From the IMG/VR virus record IMGVR_UViG_3300018080_000131, positions 1 to 64,000 of that record: a DNA stretch of 64,000 nt; one strand, written 5' to 3'. Origin of the DNA: a virus. Below are positions 50,009 through 57,272 of this stretch, piece after piece; the stretch's first letter is position 1, and each line of letters opens with the position of its first letter. Both the position numbers and the translations under genes were made by a program. The notes under the pieces were generated by a model, which was not told where the DNA came from, ran no database searches, and saw only the letters and a program-made list of their open reading frames with translations.

Positions 50009-50329
50009 ATGGAAAATTTAATAGAGAAAAAACCAAGAAATATCATACAAGCTTTTGAAGAAGAGGAGTTTTTTGGTAAGTCTTTTCCAGGTAAGAAGAA
50101 AGGAAGCTGGGATAAGTGGAAAAGCTTCTTGAAAATTGTATATGGTATCAGATTAAACAAAAGGGACAGGGAAGTTTATGAGAGATGTACTGGTAGAAGC
50201 ATTGATGATATTCCTAAAGGTGGTTTTGAAGAGTTTTATGGGATTGTAGGTAGAAGAGGTGGTAAAAGTACTATTTCTTCATTTATTGCTTCTTATGAGG
50301 CTTTATTTGGTGGTTGGGAAAAAGTATAA
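50009..50329 (+). CDS. terL: Terminase large subunit, N-terminal part (ends at in-frame TAA)
   Basis: 106 residues. The adenine/Walker A region F-Y-G-I-V-G-R-R-G-G-K-S-T at about 81-93 is typical of large terminases, as is the C-T-G-R-S before it. The frame stops at TAA 50327-50329 just where terminases continue with Y-L-A-P-G-E. The frame after the stop (A-P-G-E-T-G-S-V-F-I-V-A-P-D) continues terminase sequence without shift. Either a nonsense mutation, a sequencing or assembly error, or readthrough/reinitiation. Alone this piece cannot be a functional packaging motor. Confidence 0.8.
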   Translation: MENLIEKKPRNIIQAFEEEEFFGKSFPGKKKGSWDKWKSFLKIVYGIRLNKRDREVYERCTGRSIDDIPKGGFEEFYGIVGRRGGKSTISSFIASYEALFGGWEKV

Positions 50330-50350
50330 GCTCCTGGTGAAACAGGAAGT

Positions 50351-51565
50351 GTGTTTATTGTTGCTCCTGATAAAAAGCAAGCTGGAATTATTTTCAAATA
50401 TTGTAAAGCTATGATTGCTGATAATTTTAAAGATATGATTGTGAGAGATACTACAGAATTGATTAGCTTGAAAAATGGAATTGATATTGTGATAATGCCA
50501 GCTAGAATGACAGGTTTGAGAGGTTTTTCAACTATTTGTGTTATTCTTGATGAAATTGCTTTTTTGAAAACAGAGGATTATGCTAATCCAGCAGATGAGA
50601 TTATTACAGCATTAGAACCTTCTTTGAAGGCAAAAGCTAAGTTGATTGGGATTTCTACTCCTTATGGAAAATTTGGTTATTTCTATGATATGTTTAAAGA
50701 GCATTATGGAAAAAGAGGTTCTGAAATTTTAGTTTGGCAAGCTCCAACAACATATATGAATCCAAGGTATGATGTAAGTAAAATCAGAAGAGCTAAAAGA
50801 AGGGATTTGTCAAAGGCTACAGCAGAATATGAGGCTACATTTAGAGAAGATGTAAGTTCTTACATTTCAGAAGATGAGCTTTTGGGGTTAACAGAATTTG
50901 GTATAAAAGAAAGGTTACCAGAAGAGGATATGCCTTATTATGCTTTTGTTGATGTTTCTGGTGCTAGGAAAGATTCTTTTACTTTTGCAATTGCTCATGT
51001 TGAAGAGGATTTTGTAGTTTTAGATGTTATTTATGAAAAAGTTCCACCATATAATATTGAAAATCAGCAACAGATTTGTGCTGATTATTTGAAGAAATTT
51101 GGAATTAGGCATATTGTTGGTGATAAATATGGTGGTGATTTTCCAGTTCAAGGATTTAAGAGGAAGGAGATTCAGTATTATCAAAGCCAAAATCCTAAGT
51201 CTGATTTATATCTTGATTTTCAGATAGTTTGTAATTTGAAAAAAGTGAAATTGCTTGATAATGAAAGAATGAGAAAGCAGTTTATTATTTTAGAAAGGAA
51301 AACAGATGCTTCAGGAAAAGATTCTGTAATTAAGCCAAGAAATACTCATGATGATGTTGCTAATTCAGTTGCAGGAGCAGTAGTAATGGCATATAGGAGT
51401 ATTTCAACTAGACCTTCTGAGGAAGAGCTAAAAAGCAGGATGTTTAGGAAAGTGCATAAAAGAGGGTTGAATTATGATGAGGAATGGGCTAATATTTTGA
51501 AAGAAGCTGAAAAAGAAATGGAAGAGCAGTTAGCTAGAAGAAAAAAAGGAGAAGGAGAAAAATGA
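50351..51565 (+). CDS. terL: Terminase large subunit, remaining ATPase plus nuclease part
   Basis: 404 residues from GTG 50351, in the same frame as the preceding piece ((50351-50009) is 342, divisible by 3). V-I-L-D-E-I-A-F at about 75 is Walker B. Y-A-F-V-D-V-S-G near 195, V-G-D-K-Y-G-G-D near 255 and T-H-D-D-V-A-N-S near 335 are the RNase H-like nuclease acids. CAGGAAGT lies before GTG, so reinitiation is conceivable. Terminase cuts and packages phage DNA. The structure genes that normally follow are not in this window. Confidence 0.85.
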   Translation: MFIVAPDKKQAGIIFKYCKAMIADNFKDMIVRDTTELISLKNGIDIVIMPARMTGLRGFSTICVILDEIAFLKTEDYANPADEIITALEPSLKAKAKLIGISTPYGKFGYFYDMFKEHYGKRGSEILVWQAPTTYMNPRYDVSKIRRAKRRDLSKATAEYEATFREDVSSYISEDELLGLTEFGIKERLPEEDMPYYAFVDVSGARKDSFTFAIAHVEEDFVVLDVIYEKVPPYNIENQQQICADYLKKFGIRHIVGDKYGGDFPVQGFKRKEIQYYQSQNPKSDLYLDFQIVCNLKKVKLLDNERMRKQFIILERKTDASGKDSVIKPRNTHDDVANSVAGAVVMAYRSISTRPSEEELKSRMFRKVHKRGLNYDEEWANILKEAEKEMEEQLARRKKGEGEK

Positions 51566-51789
51566 AAGGTTTGATATATTACATAAACAAGATTTTAGGT
51601 AGAGTTCCAACAGAAACAGATAAGAGTTTTGCTAAAAAAGAGCTTGAGTATTTTATGAGAGGTAGAGGTGCTACTCATAGGTTTGTAAGACCAGGAGAAA
51701 GATTCAGAAAGCCTTGGAAAAAAAAGAAAAAGCTTAAAGTTGGTGAATCTGAGAGAATTGGAAGATTTTACAAATATGAGGAGAAATAA
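51562..51789 (+). CDS. Small basic protein, unknown
   Basis: 75 residues, ATGA overlap with the terminase. Very basic centre (RKPWKKKKKLKVG). No family recognised. Confidence 0.55.
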   Translation: MKGLIYYINKILGRVPTETDKSFAKKELEYFMRGRGATHRFVRPGERFRKPWKKKKKLKVGESERIGRFYKYEEK

Positions 51790-51793
51790 GAAT

Positions 51794-52054
51794 ATGGATA
51801 ATATTGGAAAAGAAATTATTTATTTTGAAGAATGGGTAGATAAGAGAATAAGACATATTGAAAGAAAGGAAAAGAGGAAACTTTTTATTAAATATTTAAA
51901 ATATTATCTTACTAAAATGGAAGAGGCTATGGAAAAAGATGATAAGGTTAAGGTTCTTTCATTACAAAGAAAGTTTAAAGAAGAAGATGTTGGTTTTTAT
52001 TATGTTTTTAAAATGGCAAGTTATTTTGCAAATAAACTATTTGATGAGGAGTAA
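51794..52054 (+). CDS. Small helical protein, unknown
   Basis: 86 residues from the ATG with GAGGAG upstream. Charged helices (KRIRHIERKEKRKLF..). Ends 6 bp before repeated element D. Confidence 0.55.
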   Translation: MDNIGKEIIYFEEWVDKRIRHIERKEKRKLFIKYLKYYLTKMEEAMEKDDKVKVLSLQRKFKEEDVGFYYVFKMASYFANKLFDEE

Positions 52055-52060
52055 TTTATA

Positions 52061-52152
52061 GGCTGAAATATGAGTAAAATATACCTGTATAAGGCTATTA
52101 GAGCTATTCTAAGCCAAAAACTTTATAATACAAGTATGTTTGCATTAATGGA
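52061..52152 (-). repeat. Intergenic repeated element, copy D (- orientation)
   Basis: Longest match to copy A after reverse complementing: ATACTTG, AGTTTTTGGCTTAGAA, CTTATACAGGT and ATGCAA are shared. In element orientation GGCTTAGA-ATAGC-TCTAATAGCC forms a hairpin (GGCT/AGCC and TAGA/TCTA). Confidence 0.75.
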
Positions 52153-52193
52153 GTTTTAATAAGGCTTAAAAATGATTTGGAGGTGATTAAATA

Positions 52194-52322
52194 ATGGCTA
52201 AAAGAGGTGTTCCTAAAAGAGATGGTTCTGGAAGAGGAACTAGAGCAAATAGAGGAAGAGGTGGATGTTCTTCAACTAAAGTTAGAGGACAGGGAAGAAG
52301 TGGAAACAGAGGAAGGAGATAA
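52194..52322 (+). CDS. Small Gly/Arg-rich protein (VPKRDGSGRG type)
   Basis: 42 residues: MAKRGVPKRDGSGRG followed by R-G-R-G-G-C-S. Short proteins with a PxRDGSGRG...GRGGC signature are frequent in phages but uncharacterised. Ribosome binding site GGAGGTGATTAAATA. Confidence 0.55.
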   Translation: MAKRGVPKRDGSGRGTRANRGRGGCSSTKVRGQGRSGNRGRR

Positions 52323-52323
52323 A

Positions 52324-52482
52324 ATGAATATTTTTGAGCTTAAATGTTATTACTGTGGAAACATTAATAAAATAAAGTATCTGGGTAATGAAGAACCAAA
52401 GAAAGTAAAGTTTCAGTGTAGAGAATGTAAGAGAGATATAAAGTATGAGGATGAGGTTGCTAGAAATTTTAGGTTTTACTAA
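52324..52482 (+). CDS. Small zinc-ribbon protein
   Basis: 52 residues from ATG 52324, one base after the previous stop. C-Y-Y-C-G near residue 9 and C-R-E-C near residue 34 form a zinc ribbon. Confidence 0.55.
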   Translation: MNIFELKCYYCGNINKIKYLGNEEPKKVKFQCRECKRDIKYEDEVARNFRFY

Positions 52483-52583
52483 TGCTAGTTGAATATTTAG
52501 AAGCTTTGGGTTTTATTGCTTTAATTTGGGTTCTTCTTTTTATTTGGGAAAGATTAGGAAGGAAGAAGAAGCTGAAATTGTAG
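52482..52583 (+). CDS. 33-residue membrane protein
   Basis: One transmembrane helix (ALGFIALIWVLLFIW) and a basic tail (GRKKKLKL). Start overlaps the previous stop by one base. Confidence 0.4.
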   Translation: MLVEYLEALGFIALIWVLLFIWERLGRKKKLKL

Positions 52584-52592
52584 TTTTTTGTC

Positions 52593-53063
52593 ATGAAACA
52601 TAGAACCAGAATTGAAAGAAAAAACAGAAAAAGCAAGAGATATATGACCTTGCATAAAAGTGGTTGGTTGTCTCAAAAGGACTTATCACAATTTTTGAAT
52701 ATCAGCATATGGACAATAAGAAGATGGAGTGGGTTAAGATATTGGAATACTTGGGATATTCCAGAAGGTTTTCCCAAACCAGTTGCAAAAGATGGAGAAT
52801 GGAGATGGAATCTGAAAGAGGTTTTGGTTTTTTGTGGATTTAAAAAAGAAGAGGATGAAATGAGCTATCATGAATTAACAGAGATTGAAAAATTGCTTAA
52901 AACAAATGAGGTTGCTGAAATGCTAAGATGTACTCATTATTGGGTTAGAAAATTGGCAATAAAAGGTGATTTGGATTATGTTAAGCTTGGTAACCAGTAC
53001 AGATTTAGGTATAAAGATGTACTAGATTTATTGAATAAAAAAAGGAAAAATTGTAGGATATAG
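52593..53063 (+). CDS. Protein with two excisionase/MerR-like HTH domains
   Basis: 156 residues. Residues 25-60 (WLSQKDLSQFLNISIWTIRRW) and 105-150 (LLKTNEVAEMLRCTHYWVRKLAIKG, ending in Y-V-K-L-G-N-Q-Y-R-F) are two helix-turn-helix units of the excisionase/AlpA-like type. Start context is weak. Probably a DNA-binding regulator. Confidence 0.65.
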   Translation: MKHRTRIERKNRKSKRYMTLHKSGWLSQKDLSQFLNISIWTIRRWSGLRYWNTWDIPEGFPKPVAKDGEWRWNLKEVLVFCGFKKEEDEMSYHELTEIEKLLKTNEVAEMLRCTHYWVRKLAIKGDLDYVKLGNQYRFRYKDVLDLLNKKRKNCRI

Positions 53064-53074
53064 GTGGTGAGAAA

Positions 53075-53191
53075 ATGAGCAAACATGCAGAATATTCTTT
53101 TACCAGAAAAGCTGTTTTGAAAAGGGATAAGAGGAATAAGAAAAGGAAGAAAAGAGGTAAGGGAAGTAAGCATGTAAGGAAAAGCAAGTAA
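53075..53191 (+). CDS. 38-residue very basic protein
   Basis: Lys/Arg-rich after MSKHAEYSFTRKAV. Ribosome binding site AGGTGG-GAGAAA. Could bind nucleic acid. No family. Confidence 0.4.
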   Translation: MSKHAEYSFTRKAVLKRDKRNKKRKKRGKGSKHVRKSK

Positions 53192-53192
53192 A

Positions 53193-53396
53193 ATGAACCA
53201 GTATATGAAAGAAGAGGAGCTTATAGAAGAGGCTTTGAAAAAATTGCATTTGTTAACTGGTGAAAAATGTCAGGAAAGGAAAGAAAAACAGGTTTTGAAA
53301 AAGTTGGTTGAAATAATAAAGAAAAAACAGATTAATCAATTGAAGAAAGATTTAAAAGGGGTAATAGACTATTTTACAGATAGGAGAGTAATATGA
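53193..53396 (+). CDS. Small helical protein, unknown
   Basis: 67 residues, charged helices (EEELIEEALKKLHLL, VIDYFTDRRVI end). Starts 1 bp after the previous stop. No motif. Confidence 0.5.
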   Translation: MNQYMKEEELIEEALKKLHLLTGEKCQERKEKQVLKKLVEIIKKKQINQLKKDLKGVIDYFTDRRVI

Positions 53397-53524
53397 GTAT
53401 TATGATATTAAACAATATTTTGTATAGGTATAGAGATTTTATTAAACACAATAACTTATCATATATGAAAAGCAGGTATAATTTTTCTGATGATTTTGAT
53501 GAGTGGTGTAATAGAACAGAATAA
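53393..53524 (+). CDS. 43-residue protein, unknown
   Basis: ATGA overlap with the previous gene, preceded by AGGAG. MSIMILNNILYRYRDF and an acidic end (DDFDEWCNRTE). No family. Confidence 0.4.
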   Translation: MSIMILNNILYRYRDFIKHNNLSYMKSRYNFSDDFDEWCNRTE

Positions 53525-53535
53525 AAATTAGGGGT

Positions 53536-53703
53536 ATGGGTATAAAAGAGAAGATAAGGAAAATGAGGTTGGCTATAATACCAGATATGCCTAATATAAT
53601 AACAGTAGATGATATAATGTTGTATATACCTAATGGTTGTATAGAATCTGATATATGGGATTATGTGGATTGGGAAAGAGAGATAAAAGAAAATAGGGAG
53701 TAG
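53536..53703 (+). CDS. 55-residue protein, unknown
   Basis: Start MGIKEKIRKMR after a G-rich AGGGGT. Uses ATA for Ile much more than its neighbours. The first 18 bases around its start (GGGTATGGGTATAAAAGA) recur at 53780-53797, where the frame closes after 17 codons. Confidence 0.4.
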   Translation: MGIKEKIRKMRLAIIPDMPNIITVDDIMLYIPNGCIESDIWDYVDWEREIKENRE

Positions 53704-54435
53704 GGTTGAAAAGAGAAGTAATGAAAATGCAGAGGATAGTATAGAAAGGAAACATACCTAAAATAGAGATATTTTTATAGGGTATGGGTATAAAAGAATG
53801 GTATATAGGAAAGAAAAAGGTAGTAGAAGGAAAGTAGATACATTGTATATACTTCATGAGGTGTCAAAAACTGCTCAATTTTTTGCAAGACAAAACCAAA
53901 ACCAAGGCAAAGAAAAAAGAAGGCTTACTCCAGGGGTAGACCTCAGTTGCAAAGTTGTTGGCACAGGAGAGTATGTTTTAGGTTATGAGGCTTTTTGAAG
54001 GGTATTATACCACAAATGAGGGGTGTATGTCAAGTAGGATGGTGCTGAAACAGGCTTGGGCTTCCAGAACAGCAGGGGTTTCTGATGAGCATGGTAGAAT
54101 CTGTAAAAAACCAGCATATACCACAATATATAGGGGTATTGATGCTGTATATACTAGTCAAAAAAGTTAAGTTGCAGAAAATAAAAGAGATATGGGTAGA
54201 AAAAAGTTTACATAATAAAAGTTATAAGACACAGGTGGGGTATATGATGCAGGATTCTGGTAGTGAAAGTAAAGTTCAGGTGCAGTTGCAGGAACATTTT
54301 GGTATCAAAAGCCAGCAGAAGTTCTCAGGAGTTGGGGATTTTTTTCTTGGAATATGCAGAAGACAACAAGTACACCAGTTATACAGTAACAGGGGTAGGA
54401 TTCCTTGGAATTGAGAAAAAGGATTGTTTACAGTG
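53704..54435. other. About 730 bp without a convincing gene
   Basis: Short overlapping frames exist, but none has a good ribosome binding site or recognisable protein pattern. Base composition shifts: more C and G, many GGGGTA and AGGGTA blocks (53780, 53931, 54014, 54073, 54128, 54233, 54391). There is a partial duplication of the 53536 gene start and a hairpin TTTTG-GTAT-CAAAA near 54297. It still has no CpG. It may be decayed genes or a second non-coding RNA. Confidence 0.5.
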
Positions 54436-54463
54436 AAATGTGGTACTATATAGATGAAAGGAG
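54436..54463 (+). promoter_or_regulatory. 28-bp repeated element, copy 3
   Basis: Identical to copy 1 over the core GTGGTACTATATAGATGA and the following AAGGAG. Here it follows the gene-poor region and provides the ribosome binding site of a zinc-ribbon gene. Confidence 0.6.
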
Positions 54464-54469
54464 AGAATA

Positions 54470-54646
54470 ATGAGTATTGTTTATGACCCTACAATAGAAG
54501 CCAAAGTGGTGCTTTGTCCTAAGTGTGAGGCTAATATGGAAGACTTGGAGTTTGAGATTGCTGGAGATGGTCTTTGGGAGTGGAAGTGTAATAAGTGTGG
54601 ATATAGTTGGACAATGACAGAAGAGGAGATGAAGGAGTTGAGATGA
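54470..54646 (+). CDS. Small zinc-ribbon protein
   Basis: 58 residues starting after AAGGAGAGAATA. C-P-K-C near residue 16 and C-N-K-C-G near residue 40, then Y-S-W, a standard zinc ribbon. ATGA overlap with the next gene. Confidence 0.6.
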   Translation: MSIVYDPTIEAKVVLCPKCEANMEDLEFEIAGDGLWEWKCNKCGYSWTMTEEEMKELR

Positions 54647-54870
54647 AAGAAAAGGTTTACTGTTGCAATTGTAAGTATTTTTATGGGTTTACTTCTCCAA
54701 ATAGCCAAAAGACTTGTTTGGCTAAGTGTTTTACCAGAAGTACTCCAATAGTTCCAAAAGAAATCTTTAATCAGGATGGTGAGTTGCTGGGGACAAGAAA
54801 TCCAGAAGAGGTTAATAGAAATAATGATTGCCCAGATTATAAAAGGAAATGGTGGAAGGTTTGGGTATGA
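54643..54870 (+). CDS. Cys-rich small protein
   Basis: 75 residues. C-C-N-C-K-Y-F near the start, C-L-A-K-C and N-D-C-P-D-Y resemble zinc-binding domains of uncharacterised phage proteins. ATGA overlaps both sides. Confidence 0.55.
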   Translation: MKEKVYCCNCKYFYGFTSPNSQKTCLAKCFTRSTPIVPKEIFNQDGELLGTRNPEEVNRNNDCPDYKRKWWKVWV

Positions 54871-55058
54871 AAGAAAAAGAGATTATACTACAATTAATGG
54901 AGGCTTGTAATACTTTAATGGATGAGGTTGTAGGAAAGAAAGCTACTAGATGGGGTGTTGTCAATAAGGCTCTTGTTGATGGAAGTAAGTATATAAAGGA
55001 AATAGAAAAAAAAGAGATGATACAAAAAATAAAAAAATTGGGGTATATTGATGATTAG
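54867..55058 (+). CDS. Small helical protein, unknown
   Basis: 63 residues from ATG 54867 (ATGA overlap). Helices with A-C-N-T-L-M-D-E-V-V. No motif. Confidence 0.5.
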   Translation: MKEKEIILQLMEACNTLMDEVVGKKATRWGVVNKALVDGSKYIKEIEKKEMIQKIKKLGYIDD

Positions 55059-55323
55059 AAAACAGAAGAAAGCTTATAAGAAGCTAAAGAAACACTACAA
55101 AAAACATATTGAAAGCTGGGAAAAATGGTTAACACATATAGAGGAATACAGAATACCTTATTTTCAGGAAGAGCAGAGAAAGTATCATATACTGTTAAAG
55201 AATAAGAAAGAGATATTGGATTATTTAAGTGAGTATTATGGTTATTTAGCTGAATTGGAATACAAAAGAAAACAGATGGAAAAAGAAGAGGAAAGAAGAA
55301 TCTCTTTTATAGGATTAAGATGA
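55051..55323 (+). CDS. Small coiled-coil protein, unknown
   Basis: 90 residues, Lys/Tyr/Glu-rich helices throughout. Overlaps both neighbours. No family. Confidence 0.55.
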   Translation: MIRKQKKAYKKLKKHYKKHIESWEKWLTHIEEYRIPYFQEEQRKYHILLKNKKEILDYLSEYYGYLAELEYKRKQMEKEEERRISFIGLR

Positions 55324-55478
55324 AAGAATATTTTAATTGTCTTAAATGTGGTTCTTTGTGTGAGGTTGTTTTCAAGGATAATGATGAGTATTCTGGAGAA
55401 GAGGTTTGTGAGAAATGTGGTGCTTCTCATGAGGTGTATTTAGTAACAGAATTGAAAGTATCTTTAAATGAAGAATAG
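55320..55478 (+). CDS. Small zinc-ribbon protein
   Basis: 52 residues. C-L-K-C-G and C-E-K-C-G-A-S-H form a zinc ribbon. ATGA overlap with the previous gene. Confidence 0.55.
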   Translation: MKEYFNCLKCGSLCEVVFKDNDEYSGEEVCEKCGASHEVYLVTELKVSLNEE

Positions 55479-55482
55479 ATAA

Positions 55483-55514
55483 TTGTCAGAAATGAGGCTT
55501 CTCACTTCTGACAA
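55483..55514 (+). terminator. Strong hairpin after the zinc-ribbon gene
   Basis: TTGTCAGAA (55483-55491) pairs with TTCTGACAA (55506-55514), inner TGAG-GCTT-CTCA. It is followed by A-rather than T-rich sequence, so it is not a classic intrinsic terminator on the + strand. It could be a transcription pause or processing site. Confidence 0.4.
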
Positions 55515-55529
55515 AAAAGGTGATAAGTT

Positions 55530-55628
55530 ATGGAAAAAATTGAGAAAATGAAAAAAACTTTGCTGTATAAAATGCTTGTTTATAACAAGTTAAAAGAAAA
55601 AAGAAAAAAATTTCAAAAAAAGACTTGA
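55530..55628 (+). CDS. 32-residue Lys-rich ORF (doubtful)
   Basis: MEKIEKMKKTLLYKML followed by Lys-rich sequence. Stop TGA is inside the next promoter's TTGACA. Weak ribosome binding site (GGTGATAAGTT). May not be a gene. Confidence 0.3.
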   Translation: MEKIEKMKKTLLYKMLVYNKLKEKRKKFQKKT

Positions 55629-55653
55629 CAAATGATAAAAAATGTTTTATATT
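55625..55653 (+). promoter_or_regulatory. Promoter of the large structured RNA
   Basis: TTGACA 55625-55630, TATATT 55648-55653, 17-bp spacer. Unlike the sister promoters no ATG follows. Instead a hairpin TCTTC-AGTTA-GAAGA begins 7 bp after the -10. Confidence 0.8.
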
Positions 55654-55659
55654 GTGATT

Positions 55660-56400
55660 GTCTTCAGTTAGAAGATGTAAGTTCTTTAACAATTTAATTG
55701 ATTGTCTCTTCTGAGAGAAGGGAGTTAATCCACAGTTCATCTTGAGCTTGGGAAAAGTTCCTAGAGGATGGAAGATTCAACTAATCTGAGGATAGGTGTT
55801 GAAAACCTAGATGATTCACCTAGTTAGGAGTAGCTAACCTAATGATGATGGTGGTTGGGGTGTCCCCCCTGACAGTTGACCCTAGTTCTCCAAGGGTGTT
55901 CTTGTTACCAAGTGAGCTTAGTTGCAAGAGCTTGGTACTTCTCCCAGAAGAGACAATAAAATGTTTTCCTTCTAATGGGAAGGTCAACTAGACAGAAGAC
56001 TTACTCATTAGTGAAACAGGGAATTGATTAATGCTTTTAAGTAGGCATGGTCAGCATCTGAGTAGAACCATCTGTGGTAAGCAGAAAGACAAAAGGCTCT
56101 GTTGGCTGTCAGTTCTTTGTGAAGTATTAATGCTTCTTGCAGGTGGAATTCCTGCTCTTCCCATTAGAAGGAAAAATAAAAAATTCTCCTTAGAGTTTTT
56201 TCTGGGAGAATAGCTTAAGAAAGCTGTAATGCATTTAATAGGATGCTGGTGAGATGAGATGGTTATACTAGTTGCCATTTTATCTTCTCAATTCCAGCAC
56301 TATGACTATAGCATAGTTAGCATAATAACAGTTTAAAGCTCTGGTTCTTTGAATCAGGTAAATGTTGGTTATGAAATCCAACTTCTCCCAGAAAAAACTT
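55660..56400 (+). ncRNA. Large structured non-coding RNA (about 740 nt, three long-stem modules)
   Basis: No credible gene lies here, but three consecutive modules are each closed by a long perfect stem. Module 1: 55701-55713 pairs with 55945-55957 (ATTGTCTCTTCTG), then GAGAAG/CTTCTC. Module 2: 55968-55982 pairs with 56157-56171 (15 bp). Module 3: 56196-56210 pairs with 56383-56397 (15 bp, extendable). Internal hairpins include TACCAAG/CTTGGTA, GGGG-TGT-CCCC, GTTAG/CTAAC, GCAGG/CCTGC, TGCTGG/CCAGCA and CTATG/CATAG. A strong promoter sits just upstream. Size, phage context and complexity recall ornate large RNAs such as GOLLD and ROOL, but I cannot confirm family membership. Confidence 0.8.
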
Positions 56401-56467
56401 TGGTGAGTAAAGTATTGTATAACAATAACTTAGAAAAAAACTTTAAAAAAAAAATGAAAAAAAAGAC

Positions 56468-56496
56468 TTGACAAACACATAAAAATGTTTTATATT
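56468..56496 (+). promoter_or_regulatory. Strong promoter with ATG at the predicted start
   Basis: TTGACA 56468-56473, TATATT 56491-56496, 17-bp spacer, upstream ATTGTATAACAATAACTTAG. The following gene has ATG at 56503, 7 bp after the -10, and no ribosome binding site, so initiation may be leaderless. Confidence 0.85.
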
Positions 56497-56502
56497 ATAA
56501 GT

Positions 56503-56685
56503 ATGATGATAAACAAAGAAACAAGCAAAACAAAACAAAGCCTTCTTGATGAGCTTTCTATCATTAGAGAAGATATTAAAGATGTTCAGTTTTCTATCCA
56601 GAATGGCAACATTTCTGATGTTTCTATTCTTAAAGGTCTTCAGGAAGTTGAAACATCTCTCTTAAATCAAATAAAGGAGTTTTAA
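56503..56685 (+). CDS. Small helical protein, probably leaderless
   Basis: 60 residues from ATG 56503 (ATG ATG). Helical (QSLLDELSIIREDIKDV, LKGLQEVETSLLNQI). There is no purine-rich site before the start and the transcript would begin at about the first base. No family. Confidence 0.6.
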   Translation: MMINKETSKTKQSLLDELSIIREDIKDVQFSIQNGNISDVSILKGLQEVETSLLNQIKEF

Positions 56686-56686
56686 G

Positions 56687-57172
56687 ATGACAATTAAGTT
56701 TCATAGGCACTCAGGTTTTTATGGTGATGGCAATTCCAGGTATTTCTGGGAAGACAGAGAGTTGGATTTGTCAAAAGGTGTCATGAAGATTCATACTGTG
56801 GTTTCCAAGTATGGTCAGTTGGCTAGTAATGGTAACTTTCAGGAAGATACTGAGGATGAGGAAATTCAGGCTATTCCTTTTAATAAGGAAACAGAAGAGC
56901 AGATTTATGAGATTCTTCTTCCTCTTATTGAAACAAAAGAGAAGTATCCTCATCTTGTTAACTTCAGATTCTTTTCCTACAAACACAAATTGTTTGTTAC
57001 TGGTAGGATGAATAAAGCTGTTAAGATTGCTGTTAAGAGTGGTAGTCATTATTATGGTACAGATTGCAGTAAAAACATCTTTGTGCTTCAGAGAAAAGGG
57101 TTGGTTGTTACTACTTATTATGAAGATACCTTCAAACATTCCTTCTGGAAAATCAAAGTGGAGAAAATATAA
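56687..57172 (+). CDS. Protein of unknown function
   Basis: 161 residues, starting after AAAGGAGTTTTAAG. Beta/alpha mix (FHRHSGFYGDG, KLFVTGRMNKAVKIAVKSG). No known domain. Part of the promoter-rich accessory block. Confidence 0.6.
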   Translation: MTIKFHRHSGFYGDGNSRYFWEDRELDLSKGVMKIHTVVSKYGQLASNGNFQEDTEDEEIQAIPFNKETEEQIYEILLPLIETKEKYPHLVNFRFFSYKHKLFVTGRMNKAVKIAVKSGSHYYGTDCSKNIFVLQRKGLVVTTYYEDTFKHSFWKIKVEKI

Positions 57173-57207
57173 GTTGAAAAAAACTTTAAAAAAAATGAAA
57201 AAAAGAC

Positions 57208-57236
57208 TTGACAAATGACTAAAAAAGTGTTATATT
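57208..57236 (+). promoter_or_regulatory. Strong sigma70-type promoter
   Basis: TTGACA 57208-57213, TATATT 57231-57236, 17-bp spacer. In-frame ATG at 57246, 10 bp after the -10, and the ribosome-binding-site ATG at 57273 (27 bp later). Confidence 0.85.
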
Positions 57237-57272
57237 ATAAGTAGAATGAGAAACAAAAAAGGAGAAACAAGG

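Noticed and set aside
53798-54414. Three overlapping small frames in the gene-poor region
   Set aside because: Codon use and base composition differ from the phage genes, start sites are poor and no protein motif is visible.
56031-56278. 60- and 75-codon frames inside the large RNA region
   Set aside because: No ribosome binding site, and they run through paired stems. Structure explains the sequence better.
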